A DNA stretch of 41,527 nt, from assembly GCA_965209105.1 (NCBI GenBank), contig CBDBQB010000021.1:1-41527 (forward strand), given 5' to 3'. How positions within the stretch are numbered: the stretch's first letter is position 1; every line of letters begins with the position of its first letter. This DNA comes from JAAELZ01 sp965209105 (GTDB lineage: Bacteria; Pseudomonadota; Gammaproteobacteria; Arenicellales; Poriferihabitantaceae). Below, piece after piece: positions 1-7,608 of the stretch. The notes beneath the pieces were generated by a model. That model searched no databases and had not been told where the DNA came from. It saw only the letters and a program-made list of their open reading frames with translations. The position numbers and the translations under genes are program-made.

Positions 1-674
1 CCGTGGGTGAGTTCTTAGCAGTAGCGGTGGAAGGACAAAGTGCCGTGCAGCAATGTATTAGAGGGGGTGAAGCCAGCGCCTGTCAGGTGCAAATGCGCCG
101 CGTCGAGTTCGTTGGGCCTCAGGTGGGTGACGAGCTCACTAACCAAGGCGGGTTGGCGATGTTGTACGCGCTGATCGGTATATTAATTTATGTCACTTTT
201 CGCTTTAAATGGCATTTCTCGGTGGGCTCGGTGATTGCTTTGGTGCACGATGTGATCATTACGCTCGGCGCGTTCGCGATATTCCAATTTGATTTTTCTT
301 TGTCTGTGCTGGCGGCAGTATTGGCGGTGATCGGTTATTCCTTGAACGACACGATTGTGGTGTTTGACCGAATACGCGAAAATTTTCGTAAAATACGTAA
401 GGGAGATCGTTACCATATCGTCAATAGCGCGATAAACGACACCCTACCACGCACCATCTTAACCTCGCTCACCACACTTTTTGTGGTGCTGACCCTGCTG
501 ATTTTCGGCGGCGAAGTTCTGCGCGGATTTTCCATCGCCTTGATGATTGGTGTGGTTATTGGAACATATTCGTCTATTTTCGTCGCCAGTCCATCAGTGC
601 TTGCTTTGGGTTTGCAGCGCGAGCATATGCTCGAAGTCGAAAAGAAAGAAGACGACATGAAGGCGGTCGTCTAA
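1..674 (+). CDS. secF: Protein translocase subunit SecF, C-terminal part (5' end outside window)
   Basis: SecF works with SecD in the inner membrane, using the proton motive force to help SecYEG move proteins across. About 223 codons are visible; the family is near 300 residues, so the N-terminus lies upstream and the GTG at position 3 is unlikely to be the start. The family signature VEFVGPQVG is followed by several hydrophobic membrane segments. The highly conserved stretch IGYSLNDTIVVFDRIREN sits between two of them, and LPRTILTSLTTL follows. The C-terminus is a short charged cytoplasmic tail. nrdR begins 7 bases after the stop. Identity is firm; only the start is missing. Confidence 0.96.
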   Translation, partial: VGEFLAVAVEGQSAVQQCIRGGEASACQVQMRRVEFVGPQVGDELTNQGGLAMLYALIGILIYVTFRFKWHFSVGSVIALVHDVIITLGAFAIFQFDFSLSVLAAVLAVIGYSLNDTIVVFDRIRENFRKIRKGDRYHIVNSAINDTLPRTILTSLTTLFVVLTLLIFGGEVLRGFSIALMIGVVIGTYSSIFVASPSVLALGLQREHMLEVEKKEDDMKAVV

Positions 675-681
675 GGCGCTT

Positions 682-1221
682 ATGCGTTGCCCATTTTGCC
701 AATCTGAAAATACCCGCGTGGTTGATTCGCGTGAAAGCGATGAGGGCGAAACCGTACGTCGTCGCCGCGCCTGTCAAGATTGTGATGAGCGATACACAAC
801 CTATGAGCGTATCGAGCTGCATATGCCTCAAGTGGTGAAAAGCAATGGTGCACGCGAACGCTTCGACGAATCTAAGTTGCGCGATGGCTTTTCAATCGCC
901 TTGCAAAAGCGCCCGATCAATTCAGAGCAAGTCGAAAACGTTATCCAGCGCTTATTGAGACGCTTTTCGTTCTCCGGAAATGACGAACTCCATAGCGTAG
1001 AGATTGGAGAAGCCGTGATGACCGAATTACGTGATTTAGATGAAGTGGCTTACGTGCGGTTCGCATCGGTGTATCGAAAGTTTCAAGATTTAGATGAATT
1101 TAATGATTTGGTGCAGCGATTGCGTGAAGTCTTGCCGGTAGATCGAACATCGGATGAAAAGGCGAGTTTGTCTTTGATCGCCGATGCCAAGCCAAAACAA
1201 AAGCAAAAGAAATCGTCCTAA
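682..1221 (+). CDS. nrdR: Transcriptional repressor NrdR
   Basis: NrdR is a nucleotide-sensing repressor of ribonucleotide reductase genes; it binds NrdR boxes when loaded with ATP/dATP. The N-terminal zinc ribbon is complete: Cys3, Cys6, Cys31 and Cys34 (CPFC and CQDC), followed by ERYTTYERIE. Residues of roughly 49-139 form the ATP-cone domain (VVKSNGARERFDESKL). At 179 residues it is longer than the usual 150-160 because of a Lys/Gln-rich tail (KPKQKQKK). ATG at 682 gives the standard MRCPFC start. It lies between secF and the rib genes; nrdR next to ribD is a common gammaproteobacterial arrangement. Confidence 0.96.
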   Translation: MRCPFCQSENTRVVDSRESDEGETVRRRRACQDCDERYTTYERIELHMPQVVKSNGARERFDESKLRDGFSIALQKRPINSEQVENVIQRLLRRFSFSGNDELHSVEIGEAVMTELRDLDEVAYVRFASVYRKFQDLDEFNDLVQRLREVLPVDRTSDEKASLSLIADAKPKQKQKKSS

Positions 1222-1237
1222 GCGCGCGCTGCGCACA

Positions 1238-2347
1238 ATGAAATCTGATCAATTCTACATGGCTCAAGCACTGCGATTAGCCGCGCTGGGACGTTATTCC
1301 ACCCAACCTAATCCTAGGGTCGGCTGCGTGATCGTCAAGCACGATAAGGTGATTGGTCAGGGCTTTCATCAACAATCAGGTAAGCCCCATGCTGAGTTGT
1401 ATGCGCTTGAGCAGGCGGGCGCTGATGCCAAAGATGCTGATGTTTATGTGAGCTTGGAGCCTTGTAATCATCAAGGCAAAACACCGCCCTGTGCCAATGC
1501 TCTGGTCAAGGCCGGCGTAAAACGCGTGGTGGTGGCGATGGAAGACCCCAACCCCAAAGTGGCAGGCGCAGGCTTGGCATTTTTAAAGGCGCGTGGCATT
1601 GAAACAAAGCTTGGTATCTGCGAAGCGGATGCTCAAAGATTGAATCGCGGTTTTGCCAAGCGTATGTTGACGGGGCGCCCGTTTGTCAGTTTAAAGCTCG
1701 CGACCAGTTTAGATGGCAGAATTGCGATGTCTAGCGGCGAGAGCGCGTGGATCACCTCATCTGCTGCGCGTAAAGATGTTCATCGACTGCGCTTAGCGCA
1801 TTGTGCGGTTATCACCGGGATCAATACCGTCGAGATGGATAATCCCCGCCTGACGTCTCGATTGGATGAGGCTGATTTGGCTGCAGAATATTTTGTCACG
1901 GGGCGTCAGCCTATTCGTGTGATAGTAGACCGCAAGGCGCGCTTAGACCCAAAGGCTAATGTGTGCGAGCAAGACGCTGAGACATGGCAATTCGTAGACC
2001 AAGATCAAGTCTTAGAAAAAACCAAAGCGATGACACGCGTAGTTGGATTGCCTGTAGTGGACGAGAAGCTAGATTTAAACGCCTTACTAGATTATCTCGG
2101 CGCGCAAAAACTAAATAATGTGATGGTCGAAACAGGGGGTAAATTGGCGGCAAGTTTTGTGCGGGCTGGCTTAGTCGACGAACTCATCGTTTATCAATCG
2201 CCAGACATCATGGGCGCCAGCGCTCAGGCAATGCTCGATTTGCCAGAGCTACTCAAGATGTGCGAGAAAATCGAATATGCCTACCAAGATGTGCGTAAAA
2301 TTGATCGCGATTTAAAACTTGTCTTGCGCCCCGTCGCGGCTCACTAA
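1238..2347 (+). CDS. ribD: Bifunctional riboflavin biosynthesis deaminase/reductase RibD
   Basis: RibD carries out two consecutive steps of riboflavin synthesis: deamination of the diaminopyrimidine, then NADPH-dependent reduction of the ribosyl side chain. The cytidine-deaminase-type domain (about residues 1-145) has the zinc ligands and catalytic Glu in HAE (His51, Glu53) and LEPCNHQGKTPPC (Cys76, Cys85). The reductase domain follows from about residue 150 (KLATSLDGRIAM, GESAWITS). An ATG at 1184 would add 18 Lys/Arg-rich residues and overlap nrdR. I chose 1238 because MKSDQFYMAQALRLA aligns with the normal family start. Neither start has a strong ribosome binding site. ribE follows after 5 bases. 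Confidence 0.95.
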   Translation: MKSDQFYMAQALRLAALGRYSTQPNPRVGCVIVKHDKVIGQGFHQQSGKPHAELYALEQAGADAKDADVYVSLEPCNHQGKTPPCANALVKAGVKRVVVAMEDPNPKVAGAGLAFLKARGIETKLGICEADAQRLNRGFAKRMLTGRPFVSLKLATSLDGRIAMSSGESAWITSSAARKDVHRLRLAHCAVITGINTVEMDNPRLTSRLDEADLAAEYFVTGRQPIRVIVDRKARLDPKANVCEQDAETWQFVDQDQVLEKTKAMTRVVGLPVVDEKLDLNALLDYLGAQKLNNVMVETGGKLAASFVRAGLVDELIVYQSPDIMGASAQAMLDLPELLKMCEKIEYAYQDVRKIDRDLKLVLRPVAAH

Positions 2348-2352
2348 TCCTT

Positions 2353-2982
2353 ATGTTTACCGGTATTATCCAAGGCCTCGGCCAATTGCTTTCAAATCAA
2401 CTTGAAGCCGATGGTAGCAAGTTGTTAATTGATATCAGCGCGCTTAAACAAGAAAGCCTTATAGGTGATAGCATTGCGGTTAACGGCACATGTCTGACGC
2501 TCGTTACGCTAGATCAAGGCCGTGGCGCTTTTGATGTGTCTGCAGAATCACTCTCCAAAACGTGTATTGCAGAATGGCAAGTCGGGGATTGGCTCAATTT
2601 AGAGCAAGCCTTGACTTTAAGCACGCCCTTGGGCGGACATCTCGTGACGGGCCACGTCGATGGCCTTGGCCAATTGAACGCCAAGGAGGTTGACGGCGAT
2701 GCAGTGGTCATGACGTTTCGAGTGCCTGCCCCTCTGGGCAGATACATCGCGCAAAAAGGCTCCGTTTGTGTTGACGGTGTCAGTTTAACCAGCAATGCAA
2801 TACTTGAAGATACCTCAAATGGCACCACTTTTTCGGTGAGCCTAGTGCCACATACCCTGCGCATGAGTTCGCTGAAGCAATTGTCAGTTGGCGACTCAGT
2901 GCATATCGAGATAGACCTTATCGCACGCTATTTGGATAGAATGCAGCGTTACGATGCCGGTTCAAACTTTAAAAATTCATAG
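2353..2982 (+). CDS. ribE: Riboflavin synthase, alpha subunit
   Basis: This enzyme dismutates two 6,7-dimethyl-8-ribityllumazine molecules into riboflavin and the pyrimidinedione precursor, the last step of the pathway. The protein opens with the family hallmark MFTGIIQGLG and has two tandem lumazine-binding barrels, the second starting near LVTGHVDGLGQL. VNGTCLTLV and VDGVSLT are the paired ligand-binding motifs of the two halves. At 209 residues it is normal length. It sits between ribD and ribBA in a tight same-strand cluster and is probably co-transcribed. Some species call the gene ribC. Confidence 0.96.
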   Translation: MFTGIIQGLGQLLSNQLEADGSKLLIDISALKQESLIGDSIAVNGTCLTLVTLDQGRGAFDVSAESLSKTCIAEWQVGDWLNLEQALTLSTPLGGHLVTGHVDGLGQLNAKEVDGDAVVMTFRVPAPLGRYIAQKGSVCVDGVSLTSNAILEDTSNGTTFSVSLVPHTLRMSSLKQLSVGDSVHIEIDLIARYLDRMQRYDAGSNFKNS

Positions 2983-2991
2983 AAACGTTTA

Positions 2992-4173
2992 ATGTCAGAG
3001 TTAAAGATAGACAATATTGAAGATGTTTTGGCCGACTATCGACAGGGCAAAATGGTCATTATGGTGGATGACGAGGACCGTGAAAATGAAGGTGATTTGC
3101 TGATTGCGGCGGATTGCATTACAGACGATCACGTCAACTTTATGGCGATGCACGGACGGGGCTTAATTTGTTTGACGATAACAGAAGAACGCAGCCAGCA
3201 GCTTGGCTTACCGCTAATGGTCAGTACCAATAACGCACGTTTTTCAACGGCCTTTACCGTGTCAATCGAAGCCGCTGAAGGCGTCACGACGGGTATCTCT
3301 GCTGCGGATCGAGCCACCACCATACGCGCTGCGGTCAAGCTCAATGCCAGTGCAGAAGATATCGCGACACCCGGGCATATTTTTCCAATCGTTGCACGCC
3401 CGGGCGGCGTCATGACGCGCGCGGGGCATACCGAAACAGGGGTCGATATGGCGCGATTGGCAGGCTATGTTCCCGCGAGCGTCATTTGTGAGATATTGAA
3501 ACCCGATGGCAGCATGGCGCGGATGGGTGATTTGATTCCTTTCGCCAAGGAACATGCGCTTAAAATCGGCACGATTGCCGATTTGATTCAGTATCGTATG
3601 AAATTCGATCCGACGGTGGTGCGGGTGAGTGATAACAAACTCGATACTCAACATGGCGAATTTAACGCCACGGTATATGAGGATGAAGTCGAAGGCGATA
3701 TTCATATGGCCTTGTCTTACGGTGACCCAAAATCAAATAAATCCAGTGTGGTGCGCGTGCATGTCCATCGTGGCTTATTTGATATGGTTGCGCCGTCTCA
3801 CGGCGAGCTTACGTGGACGATCAATGAATCTTTAAAGGCCATTGCCAGGGCGGGACAAGGGGTGTTGGTACTGCTGGCTTACAATGAACGAAAAGCCGAA
3901 TTGGTCAGTCGAGTCGAACGATTGGCGAAGGGCGAGAGTGACAGTGACAGTGACAGTCTAAATGCAGATCAACCGCAACCCCATGAACCGGCTGAGAATA
4001 CCTTGCGCATGTTAGGGGCGGGCGGGCAGATTTTGGCTGATCAAGGCGTGTCAAAATTGGTTGCCTTGGGTCGAGAGAAAAAAGCTTTCGGGATTTCGGG
4101 CTTTGGTTTAGAAATTGAGCAATATCTGCAGGACATGGATGATTTTATGGCCTGGATAGGGCGCCAAGCCTAA
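2992..4173 (+). CDS. ribB: DHBP synthase with a degenerate GTP cyclohydrolase II-like C-terminal domain (RibBA/RibBX type)
   Basis: The N-terminal half (about residues 1-205) is 3,4-dihydroxy-2-butanone-4-phosphate synthase. It has the metal- and substrate-binding acidic loop VDDEDRENEGDL and the conserved GHIFPIVARPGGVMTRAGHTE. This half supplies the four-carbon unit for lumazine. The C-terminal half has the outline of GTP cyclohydrolase II but not its zinc site: where the family has clustered cysteines after VRVHSEC, this protein reads VVRVHVHRGLFDMV with no cysteines nearby. Cyclohydrolase activity is therefore unlikely. Such RibBX hybrids are known in gammaproteobacteria, which then need a separate ribA elsewhere. 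A short Ser-Asp repeat lies in the C-terminal domain. Confidence 0.93.
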   Translation: MSELKIDNIEDVLADYRQGKMVIMVDDEDRENEGDLLIAADCITDDHVNFMAMHGRGLICLTITEERSQQLGLPLMVSTNNARFSTAFTVSIEAAEGVTTGISAADRATTIRAAVKLNASAEDIATPGHIFPIVARPGGVMTRAGHTETGVDMARLAGYVPASVICEILKPDGSMARMGDLIPFAKEHALKIGTIADLIQYRMKFDPTVVRVSDNKLDTQHGEFNATVYEDEVEGDIHMALSYGDPKSNKSSVVRVHVHRGLFDMVAPSHGELTWTINESLKAIARAGQGVLVLLAYNERKAELVSRVERLAKGESDSDSDSLNADQPQPHEPAENTLRMLGAGGQILADQGVSKLVALGREKKAFGISGFGLEIEQYLQDMDDFMAWIGRQA

Positions 4174-4290
4174 GTTAGTATACTCATGAATTACTTAATG
4201 TCTGTCGATTAAGTCCATGATAATATTGGCATAGAGTTTTAGGAATTACGATGCGCTGCGGCGTATTCCATATTAAATTTGAGTACTGGC
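4174..4290 (+). promoter_or_regulatory. ribBA-ribH intergenic region: short inverted repeat and a 24-codon upstream ORF
   Basis: This gap holds ACTTAAT and ATTAAGT flanking 8 bases near 4196-4217, a 7-bp AT-rich inverted repeat with no following T-run. It also holds an ATG at 4251 preceded 6 bases upstream by AGGA. That ATG opens a 24-residue frame ending at 4325, overlapping the ribH start in another frame. The ribosome site looks better than the one before ribH, so translational coupling is possible. I saw no FMN riboswitch consensus here or upstream of the other rib genes. Confidence 0.35.
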
Positions 4291-4752
4291 ATGAAAACAA
4301 TTACAGGCTCGCTGGTCGCGGGTGATTATAAATTCGGCATTATCGCTGGGCGTTTCAATGAGTTCATCACGGAATCTTTACTTAAAGGTGCTGAAAATGC
4401 GCTCCTTAGACAGGGCATCTCCGCCGATAATATTGATTGCGTTTGGGTGCCCGGCGCGTTTGAAATGCCGACGGCAGCCAAGGTGATGCTTGAAACGGGT
4501 CGATACGACGCGATTATCGCACTCGGCGCTGTGATACGCGGTGCGACGCCGCATTTCGATATTGTTGCGGGAGAGTGCGCCAGCGGCATTTCTCGCCTTG
4601 CAACCGAATACAGCTTGCCGGTGATATTTGGCGTACTGACAGTCGATACCATTGAACAAGCCATCGAGCGTGCCGGCACTAAAGCGGGCAATAAGGGTGC
4701 GGACGCGGCGCTGGCCGCGCTGGAAATGATCAATTTGATCGGCGAAATTTAA
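4291..4752 (+). CDS. ribH: 6,7-dimethyl-8-ribityllumazine synthase
   Basis: RibH condenses the pyrimidinedione with dihydroxybutanone phosphate to make lumazine, the substrate of RibE, usually in a large icosahedral or pentameric assembly. Family motifs run in order: IIAGRFNEFI, WVPGAFEMP, ALGAVIRGATPHFD with the catalytic His, and VIFGVLTVDTIEQAIERAGTKAGNKG. I chose the ATG at 4291 (153 residues); a TTG at 4279 would add four residues. A GAG lies 7 bases before the ATG. Just over 100 bases separate it from ribBA, so it may have its own promoter. nusB follows, the usual order in proteobacteria. Confidence 0.96.
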   Translation: MKTITGSLVAGDYKFGIIAGRFNEFITESLLKGAENALLRQGISADNIDCVWVPGAFEMPTAAKVMLETGRYDAIIALGAVIRGATPHFDIVAGECASGISRLATEYSLPVIFGVLTVDTIEQAIERAGTKAGNKGADAALAALEMINLIGEI

Positions 4753-4784
4753 GCGCCTAAGCTTTCCGACGCGCATTCATTTTA

Positions 4785-5201
4785 ATGGCCACCAGCGGAA
4801 GACATCTCGCCCGTCGCACTGCAGTGCAGGCGCTGTATCAGTGGGATATGACGGGGCAAGCAGCCAGTAGTATTCGGGCAAGTTTTATCGATGATGATCG
4901 CTTAAAAGGTCGTTATCTGGATTATTTTGAGAAACTCATCAAGGCGATACCCAAGCACCAATTATTGATTGACGATGCCATCGAGGCACAGTCTGATCGG
5001 CCGGTTTCAAAAATAGATCCTTTAGAAAAAGCCGTTTTGCGCGTTGGCGTTTATGAATTGTTGTTCGAGTTAGATGTGCCCCCCAATGTAGTGGTGAATG
5101 AGGCGATAGAAATTTCGAAGTTATTTTGCTCTGATCATGGCTACAAATTTGTCAATGGTGTTCTGGATAAAGTGCTCAAGGCGAAAAATAATCAGGTTTA
5201 A
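4785..5201 (+). CDS. nusB: Transcription antitermination factor NusB
   Basis: NusB pairs with NusE (S10) to bind boxA RNA in rRNA operons and supports antitermination. The 138-residue all-helical protein shows RRTAVQALYQWDMTG at the N-terminus, PLEKAVLRVGVYELL in the middle and NEAIEISKLF with KFVNGVLDKV at the C-terminus, all standard for the family. ATG at 4785 gives a normal start, MATSGRHLARR. It lies 32 bases after ribH. In many relatives thiL follows nusB; here it is absent and pgpA comes next. Confidence 0.96.
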   Translation: MATSGRHLARRTAVQALYQWDMTGQAASSIRASFIDDDRLKGRYLDYFEKLIKAIPKHQLLIDDAIEAQSDRPVSKIDPLEKAVLRVGVYELLFELDVPPNVVVNEAIEISKLFCSDHGYKFVNGVLDKVLKAKNNQV

Positions 5202-5251
5202 CGGCTGGGTGCATTGTCTAGCGTACCTAAATGTAAGTCGCTTTATCGATC

Positions 5252-5725
5252 ATGAAAACTATTCCCTTCGCGCTACTTAAATCTCCTAGTGTCTTGATTG
5301 CCACGGGTTTTGGCAGTGGCCTCAGTCCGTACGCGCCAGGCACGGTAGGCTCTTTGGTATCGTTACTGTTGTTTGTGTTTTTACACGATACCGGATTGCC
5401 GTTGCTTTGGGTCTGTGGATTAGGTTTTCTCGCGGGTGTTTGGATTTGTCAGTCGGCCAGCGTCAAATTAGGCGTGCATGATCATGGGGGTATTGTATGG
5501 GATGAGTTTGTTGGAATGTGGATCACTATGTTATGGATACCGTTTACACTGACCAATCTTGCGCTCGCTTTTATACTTTTTAGGTTATTTGATATTTTTA
5601 AGCCGTGGCCAATCTCCTTTTTAGATCGTCGCGTATCAGGCGGACTGGGAATAATGATTGACGATGTCGTGGCTGCTGTATTTGCCAATATTGTTTTGCA
5701 GGGATGCCTCGCCTTGATGAAATAA
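5252..5725 (+). CDS. pgpA: Phosphatidylglycerophosphatase A
   Basis: PgpA removes phosphate from phosphatidylglycerophosphate in the inner membrane to give phosphatidylglycerol. The family motifs are present: GFGSGLSPYAPGTVGSL near residues 19-35, then IVWDEFVGMWI, RLFDIFKPWPI and GGLGIMIDDVVAA. These hold the acidic residues of the active site. Several hydrophobic stretches predict a membrane protein of 157 residues, normal for the family. The usual neighbour thiL is missing between nusB and pgpA. No clear terminator was found in the gap before the convergent gene ending at 5855. Confidence 0.95.
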   Translation: MKTIPFALLKSPSVLIATGFGSGLSPYAPGTVGSLVSLLLFVFLHDTGLPLLWVCGLGFLAGVWICQSASVKLGVHDHGGIVWDEFVGMWITMLWIPFTLTNLALAFILFRLFDIFKPWPISFLDRRVSGGLGIMIDDVVAAVFANIVLQGCLALMK

Positions 5726-5854
5726 AGTTTCTATTTCAAGATATTTTTAGGCAATTTTGGAGTTTTATAATCGAAAAGTGCCCTTATATCTTCATCTATA
5801 AAATATGAGCGACGTCACTAAATTTTCACACGATCAACGAAAAAAGGCAGTGAT

Positions 5855-6211
5855 TTAAGTCCAAAACGGCGCAGTACTCAGAACAAGTAGTCCGAGCGCG
5901 ACGATTATCGCCGCGCTAATCTTGACAGGCTGTTGTTTGAATCGATCTATCATGTTTTCTTGTAGGTTCGATGAGTTTTGTTCTCGATACGCTTGCCTAG
6001 CAAGCGTATACCGTTCGATCTGATATTGTTCAATCAATGACTGCGCCTCAATAAACTGTACAGAATCATTTACCCAGATCGCCGGCTCACCAATGCCCAG
6101 CAGTCCAGCACTGGTTTCATGTGTGTCAATTTCATGTTCGCGCATGAGTGCTCGAATTTCCTCGGCCTCATCTTCCGGTACATAACGAAGTGGAAAAAGT
6201 TTGTAGGCCAT
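5855..6211 (-). CDS. Small membrane protein resembling DUF6164
   Basis: This 118-residue protein begins MAYKLFPLRYVPEDEAEEI and continues HEIDTHETSAGLLGIGEPAIWV. That matches my memory of the DUF6164 family (LFRLR..VPEDEA, then ETSAGNWGISMPA-type motif). The N-terminal half looks like a small ferredoxin-like or DUF2007-like fold. The C-terminus is a single hydrophobic segment (about residues 98-113) after a basic stretch, so it is probably tail-anchored in the inner membrane with the globular part in the cytoplasm. Function is unknown. It starts 9 bases beyond the folA stop on the same strand and may be the last gene of that operon. Confidence 0.75.
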   Translation of the reverse strand: MAYKLFPLRYVPEDEAEEIRALMREHEIDTHETSAGLLGIGEPAIWVNDSVQFIEAQSLIEQYQIERYTLARQAYREQNSSNLQENMIDRFKQQPVKISAAIIVALGLLVLSTAPFWT

Positions 6212-6220
6212 CGGTTACGG

Positions 6221-6703
6221 TTAAGTACGTCGAGTGTAAGTTTGCACACTTAGGCGTGGATCTTCTTCTAAAGCTGTCGGCGGGGTTGCTATCCACTCAC
6301 TCGCGTCGATGGGTGGAAATAATATTGCATTTTCAGGGTCAATCTCATTGGGGACTAGGGTGATATCTAGATGGTTGCAGAACTCCAGCGCCGCCTCGTA
6401 AATAACGCCACCCCCGATAAACCAAATAGGCATTGTTGAATTTTCGCAAGCCTCCAAGGCGTCTTGGATGCTGTGATAGTGTTCAACGTCTTTAAGCTCG
6501 GATCGGCTAATCACGATATTCCGGCGTTCGGGCAAGGCTTTACTGCCGATAGACTCCCAAGTTTTGCGCCCCATAATGACAATACTGCCCAGCGTGACGC
6601 GTTTAAAGCGTTTGAAGTCCTCAGGATAGTGCCAAGGAATTTTATTCTTCACGCCAATCACGCGGTCTTTTGTCATGGCCACAATGGCAGCAATTTTACG
6701 CAC
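6221..6703 (-). CDS. folA: Dihydrofolate reductase
   Basis: DHFR reduces dihydrofolate to tetrahydrofolate with NADPH, regenerating the cofactor oxidised by thymidylate synthase. Signature elements are clear: AAIVAMTKDRVIGVKNKIPWHYPEDFK holds the Trp in PWH and the active-site acid in the PEDFKRFK helix. IVIMGRKTWESIG is the NADPH-binding motif, and WFIGGGVIYE the glycine-rich loop. At 160 residues it is typical of chromosomal enzymes. It lies 11 bases after thyA, and the thyA-folA pairing is a common functional operon. Confidence 0.97.
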   Translation of the reverse strand: MRKIAAIVAMTKDRVIGVKNKIPWHYPEDFKRFKRVTLGSIVIMGRKTWESIGSKALPERRNIVISRSELKDVEHYHSIQDALEACENSTMPIWFIGGGVIYEAALEFCNHLDITLVPNEIDPENAILFPPIDASEWIATPPTALEEDPRLSVQTYTRRT

Positions 6704-6714
6704 GTTTGAACCCT

Positions 6715-7608
6715 TTAGACAGCGACTTTAAAACCGAGTTTAGGGTAGGGCTCGTAGCCTGCTAAGGGAAAATATGCCATGATTTCCTCAGTTTCAAGTT
6801 CTAGTAATGCTTCAATATCTGCCAATGATTGTATTCGGGTGTCTATGCTTAAAGTGGGCAAGGCGCGCGGCGTGCGCAGTAATTGCTTTTTAAGTTTAGG
6901 AATATGATCGTAGTCAGTCATTGTTCCATCGGGTTTTCCGGTGTATATATGCGCGTCGATCAGCGTATGTCCGAATTGTCCGACGGCCATTCCGGTGAAA
7001 CGCGCGATTAAATGCAGTAAAAAAGCATAACCCGCGATGTTATAGGGCACGCCCAGCGCAACATCGGCGCTGCGTTGGGTAAGATGCAAGCATAGTCGTG
7101 CCTGACCGCTTTCATCGTATTGGGTATTGAGCACCCAAAATGCGTGGCAGGGAGGTAATTGGGAGTTTTGTGCATTGCCGGGCGACCAAGCAGAGACCAC
7201 TAAACGACGACTCATTGGATTTCGCTTGACTTCAGCAATGACCCAAGCGATTTGATCGTTGAGACTTAGTTCGGCATCGTTTCCATCGGCTGATGTGGTG
7301 GGGAAATGACGCCAGAAATTACCGTAGGCGCTGGGTACTTTAGAAGTTTCTGGATCCGCCCATGGATCCCAAAACTTACAGCCATGCTTTTGTAATAATC
7401 GGATGTCAGTATTCCCGGACAAAAACCATAAGTTTTCGATCACGATATTTTTCCACGAGATTTCTTTCGTGGTGAGCAAGGGAAAGCCTGCCTTTAGATC
7501 GACTTCGTAGTTCACATTGAACCTAGAAATCGTGTCTACGCCAGTGCGATTTGATTTACGTGTACCCGTATTGATAACGCGTTCAACCACGTCGAGGTAT
7601 TGTTTCAT
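6715..7608 (-). CDS. thyA: Thymidylate synthase
   Basis: ThyA methylates dUMP to dTMP using methylenetetrahydrofolate. The catalytic Cys154 lies in QLPPCHAFW. The substrate-binding Arg pair is in NPMSRRLVVSAW, and the dUMP contacts in LTQRSADVALGVPYNIAGYA are intact, as is HIYTGK. The protein has 297 residues, longer than the 264-residue E. coli form. The difference lies mainly in the region around residues 80-115, where many bacterial enzymes carry an insertion. The start ATG directly abuts the stop codon of the upstream transpeptidase gene, which indicates one transcript. Confidence 0.97.
   Translation of the reverse strand: MKQYLDVVERVINTGTRKSNRTGVDTISRFNVNYEVDLKAGFPLLTTKEISWKNIVIENLWFLSGNTDIRLLQKHGCKFWDPWADPETSKVPSAYGNFWRHFPTTSADGNDAELSLNDQIAWVIAEVKRNPMSRRLVVSAWSPGNAQNSQLPPCHAFWVLNTQYDESGQARLCLHLTQRSADVALGVPYNIAGYAFLLHLIARFTGMAVGQFGHTLIDAHIYTGKPDGTMTDYDHIPKLKKQLLRTPRALPTLSIDTRIQSLADIEALLELETEEIMAYFPLAGYEPYPKLGFKVAV

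Noticed and set aside
1184..1237. Upstream ATG of ribD
   Set aside because: It overlaps nrdR, adds a Lys/Arg-rich stretch foreign to the family and has no better ribosome site than 1238.
4174..4290. FMN riboswitch before ribH
   Set aside because: No conserved RFN-element segments (such as AGGGGCGGGG) were seen, and the gap is too short for one.
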